Source of the DNA: Microbulbifer sp. YPW1
Lineage (GTDB): Bacteria; Pseudomonadota; Gammaproteobacteria; Pseudomonadales; Cellvibrionaceae
Direction: 5' to 3'
Assembly: GCF_013367775.1 (NCBI RefSeq)
Contig: NZ_CP055157.1
Span: 2,125,001 to 2,189,000 of the forward strand
DNA: 64,000 nt
Shown: piece by piece, positions 31,873 to 40,316 of the stretch
Layout of the letters: each line of letters starts with the position of its first letter
Position numbering within the stretch: the first letter of the stretch is position 1
Made by a program: the position numbers and the translations under genes
The notes under the pieces: model-generated
Database searches by the model: none
Seen by the model: the letters and a program-made list of their open reading frames with translations, nothing else
What the model was told of the DNA's origin: nothing

Positions 31873-33747
31873 ATGAAAAAAAATCTGCTCGCCCGCGCCT
31901 GCGCGACTAGTGTCGTTCTGGCCGCGCCATCCGCCTTTGCGGAAAACAATTCAGCGACCGCTGGTCAGGACCTGGAACAGGTTACCGTCACCGCCAGCCG
32001 GGTCGAGATACCCAAGGCACAGTCTGCCGTGTCTGTTTCGGTACTGACCGCGGCGGATATTGAAAACCTTGGCTACGGCACCCTGCTGGATGTGGTCAAA
32101 ACCCTGCCGGGTATTTCCGTCAGCAACACCGGTGGCCTGGGCAAGGTCAGTAACGTCTACGTACGCGGCGAATCCGGTTCCCGTACCCTGGTGCTGCTGG
32201 ACGGCGTCAACGTTGCCGACCCCACCAATACCCAGGTCACCACCCAGTTCCAGCACCTGCTGGCCAGCGATATCGAGCGCATCGAAGTGCTCCGCGGCCC
32301 CCAGGGCATGATGTACGGCGCCGGTGCCGGCGGGGTGATCAATATCATCACCAAGCGCGCCAGCCAGGCCCTGGAACTGCAATTGAGCGGAGAAACCGGC
32401 CGTTACGACACCAATCGCACCCAAGCCGCACTGCGTGGTGAACTGGCGGGATGGAGCTACGCGCTGGACCTGAGTCAGCTGGAAAGTGATGGGTTCAATG
32501 CCCAGGTAGCCGACAGCACCGGCGAGCGCGACGGCTACGACAACCAGACTACCAGTGCCAAGCTTGGCTATGCCTTTAGCGAGAGTTTTTCCGTACAGGG
32601 ACAGGTGCGGGAAGTCGATGCGGAAACCGAGTTTGATGGCTGCTTTGCCTTGAGCGACCCGTCCGATTGCCTGGATATCTATACCCAGACCACTTATCAA
32701 CTGGGCGTAGACCTGAAAACCGGGGCCCTCGCCCATCAGTGGTCCCTGTCCAGGCAAAAGCTGGAGCGCGACAGTCTCGCTGAAGGTGTCAGCAGCTATT
32801 CGGTGGAAGGTAGTATCGAGGAACTGAACTATGTAGGTAGCGCCGACCTGGGTGCCGGCGGCCTTTCCTGGGGACTGGATCTGGACCAGCAGGAATTTGA
32901 ATCGGCCTACAACGCCCAGTCCTTGGAGATTCTTGGGCTGTATGGCGAGTGGCGCGGCGATGTGGCGGACAGTGTTTACTACACCGTCGGTTTCCGTCGC
33001 GACAGCCTGGAGAGCGAGGATCACAACAGCTGGCGGGTTTCCGCCGCGATCCCGCAGCTGATTGGCGACAGCCAGCAAATCAAATACCGTGCCAGTGCCA
33101 GCACCGGATTCCGCGCGCCAAGCCCCTACGAAGTATCCACCAATGTGGTCAGCGAAGTAGACCCGGTAGGCCCGGAAACCAGCCGCGGTTATGAGCTGGG
33201 GGTGGAGTACCGCTATGCCGACCTGCTGCAGCTGGAGCTGGTTGCCTTCCAGCAAACCATTACCGACGCCATCGTGTACGTAAACGGCATTGGCACCGGC
33301 TGGGGCGCCTACGCCCAGGACGATGGCGAGAGTGACTCCGACGGGGTGGAACTCTCCCTGGCGGGCAATATCGGCGATGCCGGGCGCTGGTATGCCAACG
33401 GAACCTGGCTCGACAGCACCGACAGTGCCGGCGAGCAACGCCTGAACGTGGCGCAGCGGGTGTTTAATTTGGGTGTCAGCTATGCACTGCTGGGAGATCG
33501 CTTGACCCTGTCCGGAAACTGGCAGCAGGCCGATGACCGCCTGAGCCCGAATCCGGCCTGGGGCGGAAGCCCGCTGCCCCAGGATGCCTATAGCAAGCTG
33601 GACCTGAATGCGAAGTATTCATTCAGCAAACGTCTCGCCTTCACCCTGCGCGGTGAAAATGTGCTGGACGACGACTACACCGAAGTAGCCGGTTACTACA
33701 CCGCCGGCGCCGCGGTATATGCGGGTGTGCAGTTCTCCCTGAACTGA
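31873..33747 (+). CDS. btuB: TonB-dependent vitamin B12 receptor BtuB
   Basis: 624 residues from ATG 31873. Signal peptide (about 1-23, ending PSAFA). The TonB box region is DLEQVTVTASR. The plug domain has SVLTAADIENLGYGTLLDVV and VLLDGVNVADP and ends VLRGPQGMMYGAGAGGVINIIT; the barrel ends GAAVYAGVQFSLN. It brings cobalamin across the outer membrane using the proton motive force through TonB. The riboswitch directly upstream gives firm support for cobalamin as ligand. A hairpin terminator follows 10 bp after the stop. Confidence 0.94.
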   Translation: MKKNLLARACATSVVLAAPSAFAENNSATAGQDLEQVTVTASRVEIPKAQSAVSVSVLTAADIENLGYGTLLDVVKTLPGISVSNTGGLGKVSNVYVRGESGSRTLVLLDGVNVADPTNTQVTTQFQHLLASDIERIEVLRGPQGMMYGAGAGGVINIITKRASQALELQLSGETGRYDTNRTQAALRGELAGWSYALDLSQLESDGFNAQVADSTGERDGYDNQTTSAKLGYAFSESFSVQGQVREVDAETEFDGCFALSDPSDCLDIYTQTTYQLGVDLKTGALAHQWSLSRQKLERDSLAEGVSSYSVEGSIEELNYVGSADLGAGGLSWGLDLDQQEFESAYNAQSLEILGLYGEWRGDVADSVYYTVGFRRDSLESEDHNSWRVSAAIPQLIGDSQQIKYRASASTGFRAPSPYEVSTNVVSEVDPVGPETSRGYELGVEYRYADLLQLELVAFQQTITDAIVYVNGIGTGWGAYAQDDGESDSDGVELSLAGNIGDAGRWYANGTWLDSTDSAGEQRLNVAQRVFNLGVSYALLGDRLTLSGNWQQADDRLSPNPAWGGSPLPQDAYSKLDLNAKYSFSKRLAFTLRGENVLDDDYTEVAGYYTAGAAVYAGVQFSLN

Positions 33748-33756
33748 TTTACTCGA

Positions 33757-33785
33757 GTGTGCCGGGCCCCGTGCCCGGCACTTTT
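33757..33785 (+). terminator. Terminator hairpin downstream of btuB
   Basis: GTGCCGGG / CCCGGCAC with a short CCCCGTG-type loop, followed by TTTT at 33782-33785. Placed 10 bp after the btuB stop and before cobO, so it may attenuate readthrough into cobO. Confidence 0.8.
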
Positions 33786-33910
33786 CGCTTCTCTATTCCA
33801 CTCTCTATTCCACCCTGTATTCTTCTCTCCGTGAAGCGCGCAAGCGCGATCCCAATCCGGTTCACGGATTCCTGTTATCCTGTTTATTTCCAATTTCGGA
33901 CGGCTTATTT

Positions 33911-34531
33911 ATGACTGCGGAAAGTGACAAGCAGCAGCGCCACAAAAAGCGCATGCAGGCGCGCAAGGAAATCGTCGATAGCGGTATCGCCCAGGCGCTG
34001 GAAGAGCGCGGTATCGTCATCGTGTATACCGGCGATGGAAAAGGTAAAACCACTGCGGCGGTGGGCACCGTCACCCGTGCACTAGGGTATGGCTACAAGG
34101 TGGTGGTAGGGCAGTTCATCAAGGGGGTGTGGGAGTGCGGCGAGAAAAACCTGCTGAGCCAGCTCCCCACCGACCAGTACCCGCTGCAGTGGCACGAGAT
34201 GGGCACCGACTTTACCTGGGAAACCCAGGACTTCGAGGCCGACAAAGCCGCAGCACTAGCTCTGTGGGAGAAGCTGAGAACGGCGCTCGCCGACGACAGC
34301 GTGTATCTGGTAGTGATGGACGAGCTGACCTATGCGCTGAATTACAAATGGCTGGATAAGACGGAAGTACTGGAAGCTATTCATAACCGCCCGGCCGAGC
34401 AGAGCGTAATTATTACCGGTCGCGGTGCCAAGCAGTATTTAACGGATGTTGCGGATACGGTGACTGAGATGAAGTCGCACAAGCATGCATTTGAGAATGG
34501 GGTTTCTGCACGGAAGGGGGTGGAGTGGTAA
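33911..34531 (+). CDS. cobO: Cob(I)yrinic acid a,c-diamide adenosyltransferase (CobO/BtuR)
   Basis: 206 residues, the usual size. It transfers the adenosyl group of ATP to Co(I) corrinoid to make the coenzyme form. N-terminal basic helix (QRHKKRMQARKEIVD), then the P-loop YTGDGKGKTTAAVG, GYKVVVGQFIKG, and LVVMDELTYALNYKWL, ending HKHAFENGVSARKGVEW. It completes the B12 salvage locus. Convergent with the next gene, whose stop is 4 bp away. Confidence 0.95.
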   Translation: MTAESDKQQRHKKRMQARKEIVDSGIAQALEERGIVIVYTGDGKGKTTAAVGTVTRALGYGYKVVVGQFIKGVWECGEKNLLSQLPTDQYPLQWHEMGTDFTWETQDFEADKAAALALWEKLRTALADDSVYLVVMDELTYALNYKWLDKTEVLEAIHNRPAEQSVIITGRGAKQYLTDVADTVTEMKSHKHAFENGVSARKGVEW

Positions 34532-34535
34532 TGAG

Positions 34536-34913
34536 CTATGAGCTGAATACCCCTATCTTGTCGAGAATGATAAGAGAAATTAGGCAGAAAGCAGAGCCCA
34601 TAAACATCCAAAAAAATACAATGGCCAGCGCCCGGTCAAACCGGTTTGTATGCTTAGCAATTAGCTCTGAATTGGCGTGGAGAAATGCAAGTTGCCCTCT
34701 CTCCAGGACTTTATGGAATTTTCGTGGAGTTGCCAGCGCTTGAGCAACATTTAAAATATCCCATCCACTAGCAAACTCCAGTCCAAGTTTGTACTTGGTT
34801 TCGGGGTTTTTACGCAATTTGCGCACGGTTATTTGCCCGAAAAGGACATATAAAATAAGACTTAATAACATGACTACGACACAGCAGCCAAGAATCGCCG
34901 AAAATGTACTCAT
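34536..34913 (-). CDS. Small membrane protein, candidate immunity protein
   Basis: 125 residues from ATG 34913, two bases after the stop of the upstream gene (TAA AC ATG). A membrane helix at the N-terminus (ILGCCVVVMLLSLILYVLF), a central soluble stretch of about 60 residues (KYKLGLEFASGWDILNVAQA) and a second helix near the C-terminus (IVFFWMFMGSAFCLISLIIL). I do not recognise a named family. Its tight coupling to a protein with a hydrophobic glycine-rich C-terminus suggests an immunity protein against a membrane-active toxin. This is inference from architecture only. Confidence 0.55.
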   Translation of the reverse strand: MSTFSAILGCCVVVMLLSLILYVLFGQITVRKLRKNPETKYKLGLEFASGWDILNVAQALATPRKFHKVLERGQLAFLHANSELIAKHTNRFDRALAIVFFWMFMGSAFCLISLIILDKIGVFSS

Positions 34914-34915
34914 GT

Positions 34916-35887
34916 TTAGTTGAGAACCTCCATAATGCTGTCGTACCAAGTGTCCGCATGAGACTGAGTTAACTCACTCGCGGCCATCGACGTTGCAGCT
35001 GCCACACCTACAATAGCAATACCACCGACAATAATTCCGACCCATCCAATTGGGGTTACCGCAATTAAAACACCTAGTGCAGCCGCACCGACTTTTGCTG
35101 TCGCGATTCCCAAGCCGGCGCCTACTCCAAAACTAAGAGATTCCCTAAACAGATCTCGTTCCCAGTCACCGCCGGCTTGGTAGCTATTGTGTACTTTCCC
35201 TACCCGGGTGCCAAAGTCCACTACAGCAAGCCCATTACCAAGCAGCTTGGTGTATTGACTGAATCTAACCAGTTTGTGCGCCTCAATCTCACTGGTAAAT
35301 TGAAGCTTCGCTGCATTGCGGCTGCTGCGCGCGATATTGGTACCGCGTTCTGCACTGGTCAGCGGGGTGCCGCGCCGTGAGCGTATATGGTCTGTCACGG
35401 CATTCAGCTCGGCACGAAACTGCAGCTGCATGCGCTGAAAAGCGCGGTGCGCCAGTTGTTTGAACTGGCCATGGTTGCCCGCTTTATTCAGCTTCGCATC
35501 CCGATAGGCAAGCAGTGCTACCTGGTACTCCTTAACCGATTTTGCAAAGCCATTGATTCGCTCGCCGTAGACACTGGTGGAGGCGCCAGTCAGAGCGATA
35601 TTGTAGTCCTTGAGCTGCTCCATCATAGCAGCAATGGCCAGGGTGTTGTCTTCACCGAAAGTCAGTGACATCTCGGTTATGGGGCGGGCGACCTGTGACG
35701 GAGCGAGAAGGGCCTGGATGCGTTTTCCCTGTGCACTGTTGTGACCATTCAGCAGGTAAGGCGTATTGGCCCGCGCGAATTTCGGGGTCGGGCAGTGGAG
35801 TGCGGAAAGTTGCTGTAAGTTTAAATTGCAGGCTTGCTGGATGTCGGGGGAAGTCAGCTCCCGATTACAGAGGAGGAGAGTGCTCAT
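34916..35887 (-). CDS. Unrecognised protein with glycine-rich hydrophobic C-terminus, candidate membrane-active effector
   Basis: 323 residues; AAGGA 7 bp upstream supports ATG 35887. There is no signal peptide. Residues 1-~235 are soluble and helical (EYQVALLAYRDAKLNKAG, RAFQRMQLQFRAELNAV). Residues ~243-305 are a hydrophobic glycine/alanine-rich stretch with two probable membrane hairpin helices (GVGAGLGIATAKVGAA, then VLIAVTPIGWVGIIVGGIAI), followed by a short tail. Such a glycine-zipper-like end is common in pore-forming bacteriocins and secreted antibacterial effectors. It is followed directly by a small two-helix membrane protein. No secretion-system gene lies nearby. No family was recognised; the toxin role is a hypothesis. 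Confidence 0.55.
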   Translation of the reverse strand: MSTLLLCNRELTSPDIQQACNLNLQQLSALHCPTPKFARANTPYLLNGHNSAQGKRIQALLAPSQVARPITEMSLTFGEDNTLAIAAMMEQLKDYNIALTGASTSVYGERINGFAKSVKEYQVALLAYRDAKLNKAGNHGQFKQLAHRAFQRMQLQFRAELNAVTDHIRSRRGTPLTSAERGTNIARSSRNAAKLQFTSEIEAHKLVRFSQYTKLLGNGLAVVDFGTRVGKVHNSYQAGGDWERDLFRESLSFGVGAGLGIATAKVGAAALGVLIAVTPIGWVGIIVGGIAIVGVAAATSMAASELTQSHADTWYDSIMEVLN

Positions 35888-35997
35888 TTTCAGGTCCTTT
35901 TGAAAATGCAGGTATTTCTTGTGGCCGAGAAATACTAAAGGATCTGATGGGGAATTACAGAATTTTTAGAGGAATGGGCGTACCAGTTTTAGCTAAC

Positions 35998-36027
35998 AAA
36001 AAACGCCTGAAAACAGGCGTTTTTTGC
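35998..36027 (-). terminator. Terminator of the TonB-dependent receptor gene
   Basis: AAAAAACGCCTG / CAGGCGTTTTTT, a perfect stem with a 4-nt loop and T-tracts in both directions. On the minus strand it lies 49 bp after the receptor's stop. Confidence 0.88.
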
Positions 36028-36075
36028 AAGGTTTAAGCTTGATAACTCCAGCTCGGAGGGCTTGTAAATTGGAAG

Positions 36076-38340
36076 TTACATCTTCCAGTTAAACCGCAGC
36101 CCGGCCGTGCGCGGCTGGCCCCACACACCGTATCCCCAGTCGGAACCCAGAGTGTTCTGGTAGGTGAAGTATTCCTCGTTGGCCAGGTTTCTGGCGAAGG
36201 CCTCGACGCTGTAGGTGTCCGTCGGTGAGTGCCAGGCGACCTTGGCGTTGGCGAGACCGTAGGCGCTCTGTTTGGAGTAGGGGTCGTTTTCCACCTGCAG
36301 GTAGTGGTCGTCCTGCCAGGCGTAATCCCCCTGGAAAACCAGTTCACCGTTGTCGCCCAGGCTCTGGTAGTAACGCGCTACCAGGTTGTAGGTAAAAGCG
36401 GGGGCGGAGGGCAGTTCATTGCCATCCAGGGTGTAAGCGTCTCCCGCTACGAAAAACAATTGCTCCGAATCAAATTCGGTATTGAGCCAGCCGGCGCCGG
36501 TGATGACTTCAAAGTTTTCGGTAATCGGCGCGGTCAGTTCCACTTCGGCACCGGTACCAGTTACGTCGCCGGCATTGGTGATCACACTGCCATCGGCCAC
36601 GGTGAGAAATACCTGGGCCTGATAGTCATCCACTTTGTAGTGAAAGGCCGCCATATTCAGTCGGTAGACTTCTGCCAGGGTGGTTTTAAGGCCGAGTTCG
36701 AAGTTATCGATATTCTCTGCGCCCACCGGCTTGGTGGCCTCAAGGGAAGAGTTGTAACTGCCGGAGAAACCGCCGCTTTTAAAACCGGTGGAATAGCTCG
36801 CGTAGGCCAGTGTTCCGGCACTGGGACGCCAGTCCAGGCCGATACGGCCGGTGGTAGCGTTGTCGCTCAGGTCGCCGGTGGTATCGATCTCATCGTAAAA
36901 ACTGGGTCCGGCATCCTGGGTAAAGTCGCGCTCCTCTTCCGTATAGCGCAGGCCGCTGACCAGGGTAAGAGTTTGCGAGAGGTCGTATTCCAGCTGGCCA
37001 AACAGTGCCCAGGATTCACTATCCAGGGTCACGATTTCCCGGTGCCATAGACCCAGTTCTGCCCAGTCTGCGGTGGTGGGGGCCTCGGTCACCAGACCGC
37101 GGTCATCCTTGTAGTAGTAAAACCCGGTTACCCAGTTACTTTTTTCGGTGTTGCCGTTCAGGCGTATTTCCTGGGTGTATTGCTCTGCATCCACCCCGTA
37201 CTGTTCATCGAAATAAACCACTGCGGTGCCGTCGCCGTCATCCTGCAGGAATTTATCCAGTTCTTCGTAGGCGGTGATGGAGGTCAGGGAGAAATTTTCG
37301 AAATCCCAGGTAAGTGTCGCGGAAGAGCCAAAGGTATCGATCTCGGTGCCGAGGCCGCCCTTCGCGCCGGATGCCACATATTCCGGACCATAACTGCCCC
37401 CCGAGGCTTCGATACCGGTCATATCAAATGATGCACTGGTGCAGCGCCCGGCTTGAATGGCACCGATGGAACACTTGTTAGCGTCCCCGCTTGCTTCGTC
37501 CAGGTAGCCCATATGCGCAAAGCCCACGGATTGTTGGTCGGCACTGCTACCGTGCACGTTCAGGAGCAGGTTGGCATTGTCGGCAAGATCGAATTCCAGC
37601 TGGGTGCGATAACCGAAGCTGTCGGTATCATTGAGCTTTTCCCCGGTCACGGTGTTGGTCTGCCAGCCGTCGTTTTGTGTGGTCTTGACGGCGACGCGTC
37701 CGCGAACGCTGTCGCTGATCGGCCCGCTTATGGCACCCTCGAGAATACTCTCGGAGTAGGTGCCGATACTGGCGCTGGCACTGGCTTCAAATTCTTGGGT
37801 GGGTTTGCGTGAAACATAGTGCACCAGGCCGCCGGTGGTATTGCGTCCATACAGGGTACCCTGCGGGCCACGCAGGACTTCCACGCGCTCCAGGTCGAAC
37901 AGTTGAATTGCGGAGCCTGCTGGATTGCCGCGGTAGACGTCGTCCACGTAGATGGATACCGGGGATTCCCAGGAGTCGGAGAAATTCACCAAACTGATAC
38001 CGCGCAGGCTGACGGACGGGCTCGACGCTTCGCCGAAGATGGCGAAGAAGTTCATATTCGGTACCTGCTGGGTAATATCCAGACCTTCTTCAAAACCCAT
38101 TTTATCGATCGCGTCCCCGGAAAAGGCACTGACGGCGACGGAGACGTCCTGCATGGACTGCTCGCGTTTTTGTGCGGTAACGGTGACTTCTTCCAGTACG
38201 GATTGCTGGGCGAGGACGGTGCTGGCACCGAGGGTGCCTGCAAGTGCGATGGCACTGACCAGCAGTTTGTGGCCGGGCAGATGGAGTCTGGTAGCTTTTG
38301 CGTCAGAATAGTGAAGCTTGCTGCGGTTTGGTGCAGACAT
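36076..38340 (-). CDS. TonB-dependent outer-membrane receptor (unknown ligand)
   Basis: 754 residues from ATG 38340, which has AAGGAG 7 bp upstream; the open frame extends further upstream but without a site. The signal region (KLLVSAIALAGTLGASTVLAQ) is followed by the TonB box VLEEVTVTAQKREQ, the plug end VEVLRGPQGTLYGRNTTGG, and barrel strands ending TAGLRFNWKM. The VTAQKREQSMQDVSVAV form is typical of the large IPR/SusC-unrelated receptor group of marine gammaproteobacteria, used for many small substrates. No transporter or regulator is linked, so the ligand is unknown. It has a strong terminator downstream. Confidence 0.9.
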   Translation of the reverse strand: MSAPNRSKLHYSDAKATRLHLPGHKLLVSAIALAGTLGASTVLAQQSVLEEVTVTAQKREQSMQDVSVAVSAFSGDAIDKMGFEEGLDITQQVPNMNFFAIFGEASSPSVSLRGISLVNFSDSWESPVSIYVDDVYRGNPAGSAIQLFDLERVEVLRGPQGTLYGRNTTGGLVHYVSRKPTQEFEASASASIGTYSESILEGAISGPISDSVRGRVAVKTTQNDGWQTNTVTGEKLNDTDSFGYRTQLEFDLADNANLLLNVHGSSADQQSVGFAHMGYLDEASGDANKCSIGAIQAGRCTSASFDMTGIEASGGSYGPEYVASGAKGGLGTEIDTFGSSATLTWDFENFSLTSITAYEELDKFLQDDGDGTAVVYFDEQYGVDAEQYTQEIRLNGNTEKSNWVTGFYYYKDDRGLVTEAPTTADWAELGLWHREIVTLDSESWALFGQLEYDLSQTLTLVSGLRYTEEERDFTQDAGPSFYDEIDTTGDLSDNATTGRIGLDWRPSAGTLAYASYSTGFKSGGFSGSYNSSLEATKPVGAENIDNFELGLKTTLAEVYRLNMAAFHYKVDDYQAQVFLTVADGSVITNAGDVTGTGAEVELTAPITENFEVITGAGWLNTEFDSEQLFFVAGDAYTLDGNELPSAPAFTYNLVARYYQSLGDNGELVFQGDYAWQDDHYLQVENDPYSKQSAYGLANAKVAWHSPTDTYSVEAFARNLANEEYFTYQNTLGSDWGYGVWGQPRTAGLRFNWKM

Positions 38341-38760
38341 ATTTTTTCTCCTTGTGATCACGCGTGTTCCGTTGATATCCGAGCTGGATTGCGTGATGTA
38401 ATAGCGGGCGTCATTGCCCGTGGTGCACAACGACGTTGCATCGTTGTGATTGAACTGGTGCTCTTGCAAAAGAGATCCAAGAAAAAAAGAGCGCCATAAT
38501 GGCAAAGCTCTGGAATTACCCTACCAAAAGTTACAGTTTGATCGCAATTTTGTTTCTGGCTGGTGGGGTATGGATGCGGGGTTTGATGCGAAGGTAAAGT
38601 GCTGGGTATCTATTTTCGAAAGCGTCGGCGACAGGGATGTCGCCGACGCAGCGTACAGGGATGTCTTGAAGGGGGGCGCCTAGCTCGGTTTCGAAAATAG
38701 ATACCCAGTGCTTTACCGCCACCGGGGGAATTTCTCGGTACCACTACAAATAAAGACCAT
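38341..38760. other. Intergenic region with a nested palindromic element
   Basis: The upstream region of the TonB-dependent receptor (38341-~38520) is followed by a 123-bp nested inverted repeat (38594-38716). No gene is evident. The open frames here are formed by the palindrome. Confidence 0.6.
38594..38716. repeat. Nested inverted-repeat element (MITE- or REP-like)
   Basis: The outer arms are about 23-28 bp: GTAAAGTGCTGGGTATCTAT.. at the left pairs with ..ATAGATACCCAGTGCTTTAC at the right with two mismatches. Inside is a perfect 12-bp inverted repeat GCGTCGGCGACA (38622-38633) / TGTCGCCGACGC (38638-38649) around AGGGA-type sequence, and a second ACAGGGATGT copy at about 38657. Two ACAGGGATGT motifs lie 27 bp apart. 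It looks like a dispersed intergenic element; mobility is not shown. Confidence 0.75.
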
Positions 38761-40206
38761 TTATTTGGTCAAGCGAAGCATCAACTTCATCATTTTATCC
38801 GCGAGCTTGCCGTAAGGCGGCATCAACAGCTTCAGCGGATCCAGCGGACCCTGATAGAACACCGGACGCAGTTTGGAAAAGGTGATAAACCCTTCGTAAC
38901 CGTGGTAGTGACCCATGCCACTCTCGCCCACGCCGCCGAATGGAATATCGTGCTGTCCAACATGCAGCACCGCGTTGTTTACACTGACACCGCCAGACAT
39001 GACATGCTCGATGTAATAATTTTGCAGATCCTTGTCTTTGGTAAACGGGTAGATCGCCAGCGGACGATCACCGCCGTTGATATAGGCGGCTACTTCTTCG
39101 CGGTTTTTGTAGGTCTTGATCGGCAATAGCGGGCCGAAGATTTCCCGCTGCATGACTTCCATGTCCTCACTCACATTGATCAGCAGGTGAGCGGGAAATT
39201 TTTTCAGCGGGTCGTCGCGCTGGCCCTGGCCGTCGGTAAGGTCGATGGCGGTAGCGCCCTTCTCGACCGCATCGTCCAGGGTCTGCCAGATTCGCTGGAA
39301 CGAGCGCTCGTCAATGACCGAGGTGTAGTCCGGGTTCTGGATGTCCGGGTAGCGCTTTTTGAAGACTTTCCTGGCTTTTTCCACAAAGCCGTCGACCTTG
39401 TCCTCCGGTAGCAGCAGGTAATCCACCGTGGTGCAGATCTGTCCGGCATTGAACAGCTTCCAGAACAGTACGCGTTCCACGGCAGTGTCCGTATCGTAAT
39501 CCGGGCCAACAATCGCCGGAGACTTGCCGCCGAGTTCCAGGGTGACCGGTGTCAGGTTGGCCGCCGCCGCGGCCATGACTTTACGCCCGGTGGTGCCAGA
39601 GCCGGTAAAAATGAGGTGGTCGAATTTGAGCTTGGAAAACTCGATACCCACACCGCCAGTCTCTTCGAGAAATACCAGCTTGTCTGCGGGAAAATAGTCG
39701 CCACTGATGCGCTGTAGCAGCGCGGTGAGTTTGCGCGAGTTTTCCGACATCTTCACCATCGCGCGGTTGCCGGCGGCAAAGATGTTGATCAGAGGGCCGA
39801 AGGACAGATTGACCGGGAAATTCCACGGCACGATCACGCCCACCACGCCGAGCGGCTGCGGAATCACCTTATTGGACGAGGTGGGGAAGGCGGTGATGTC
39901 TATATGGCGGCGCTGGGGCTTCATCCACTTTTTGAGATTCTTGATGGTGCCCTTGATCCCGTCCAGTGAGGGGAAGATTTCCGCAAACAGGGTTTCGTGG
40001 TGAGAGCGGTTGCCGTAGTCGGCACTGACCGCCTGCACTATCTCGTCCTGGTGGTCACGAATCATCTGCGCGAGGGATTTCAGGTCTCTGACCCGCTGCT
40101 GGTAGTCCGGCGCGGGGTCGGCGAGGTAGGCCTGGCGCTGTTGTGCCAGCAGGTTTTCCAGGACGGCGGCCTGGGCGTTATCGCTGTTCAGTGTCTGGGT
40201 ATTCAT
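38761..40206 (-). CDS. Coniferyl-aldehyde-dehydrogenase-type aldehyde dehydrogenase
   Basis: 481 residues from ATG 40206 (GGAG 5 bp upstream). It oxidises an aldehyde to the acid with NAD(P). The NAD-binding GVVGVIVPWNFPVNL, FTGSGTTGRKV, catalytic Glu in VTLELGGKSPAIV and catalytic Cys in NAGQICTTVDY are intact. The form with ADYGNRSHHETLFAEIFPSL near the start and MGHYHGYEGFITFSK near the end is typical of the CalB/class-3-like bacterial branch acting on coniferyl or medium-chain aldehydes. The substrate is not certain. It lies 110 bp downstream of an AraC-type regulator on the same strand. Confidence 0.88.
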   Translation of the reverse strand: MNTQTLNSDNAQAAVLENLLAQQRQAYLADPAPDYQQRVRDLKSLAQMIRDHQDEIVQAVSADYGNRSHHETLFAEIFPSLDGIKGTIKNLKKWMKPQRRHIDITAFPTSSNKVIPQPLGVVGVIVPWNFPVNLSFGPLINIFAAGNRAMVKMSENSRKLTALLQRISGDYFPADKLVFLEETGGVGIEFSKLKFDHLIFTGSGTTGRKVMAAAAANLTPVTLELGGKSPAIVGPDYDTDTAVERVLFWKLFNAGQICTTVDYLLLPEDKVDGFVEKARKVFKKRYPDIQNPDYTSVIDERSFQRIWQTLDDAVEKGATAIDLTDGQGQRDDPLKKFPAHLLINVSEDMEVMQREIFGPLLPIKTYKNREEVAAYINGGDRPLAIYPFTKDKDLQNYYIEHVMSGGVSVNNAVLHVGQHDIPFGGVGESGMGHYHGYEGFITFSKLRPVFYQGPLDPLKLLMPPYGKLADKMMKLMLRLTK

Positions 40207-40316
40207 GATCGCTCCGCAGCGTGGTATCCGGGATCTAATGGTTGTTGTTCCCAGAATACGCAATTCCGACCCGCAAGAGTTGACCGATCGCGCAATTTAC
40301 CACGCTGGCGATCGGT

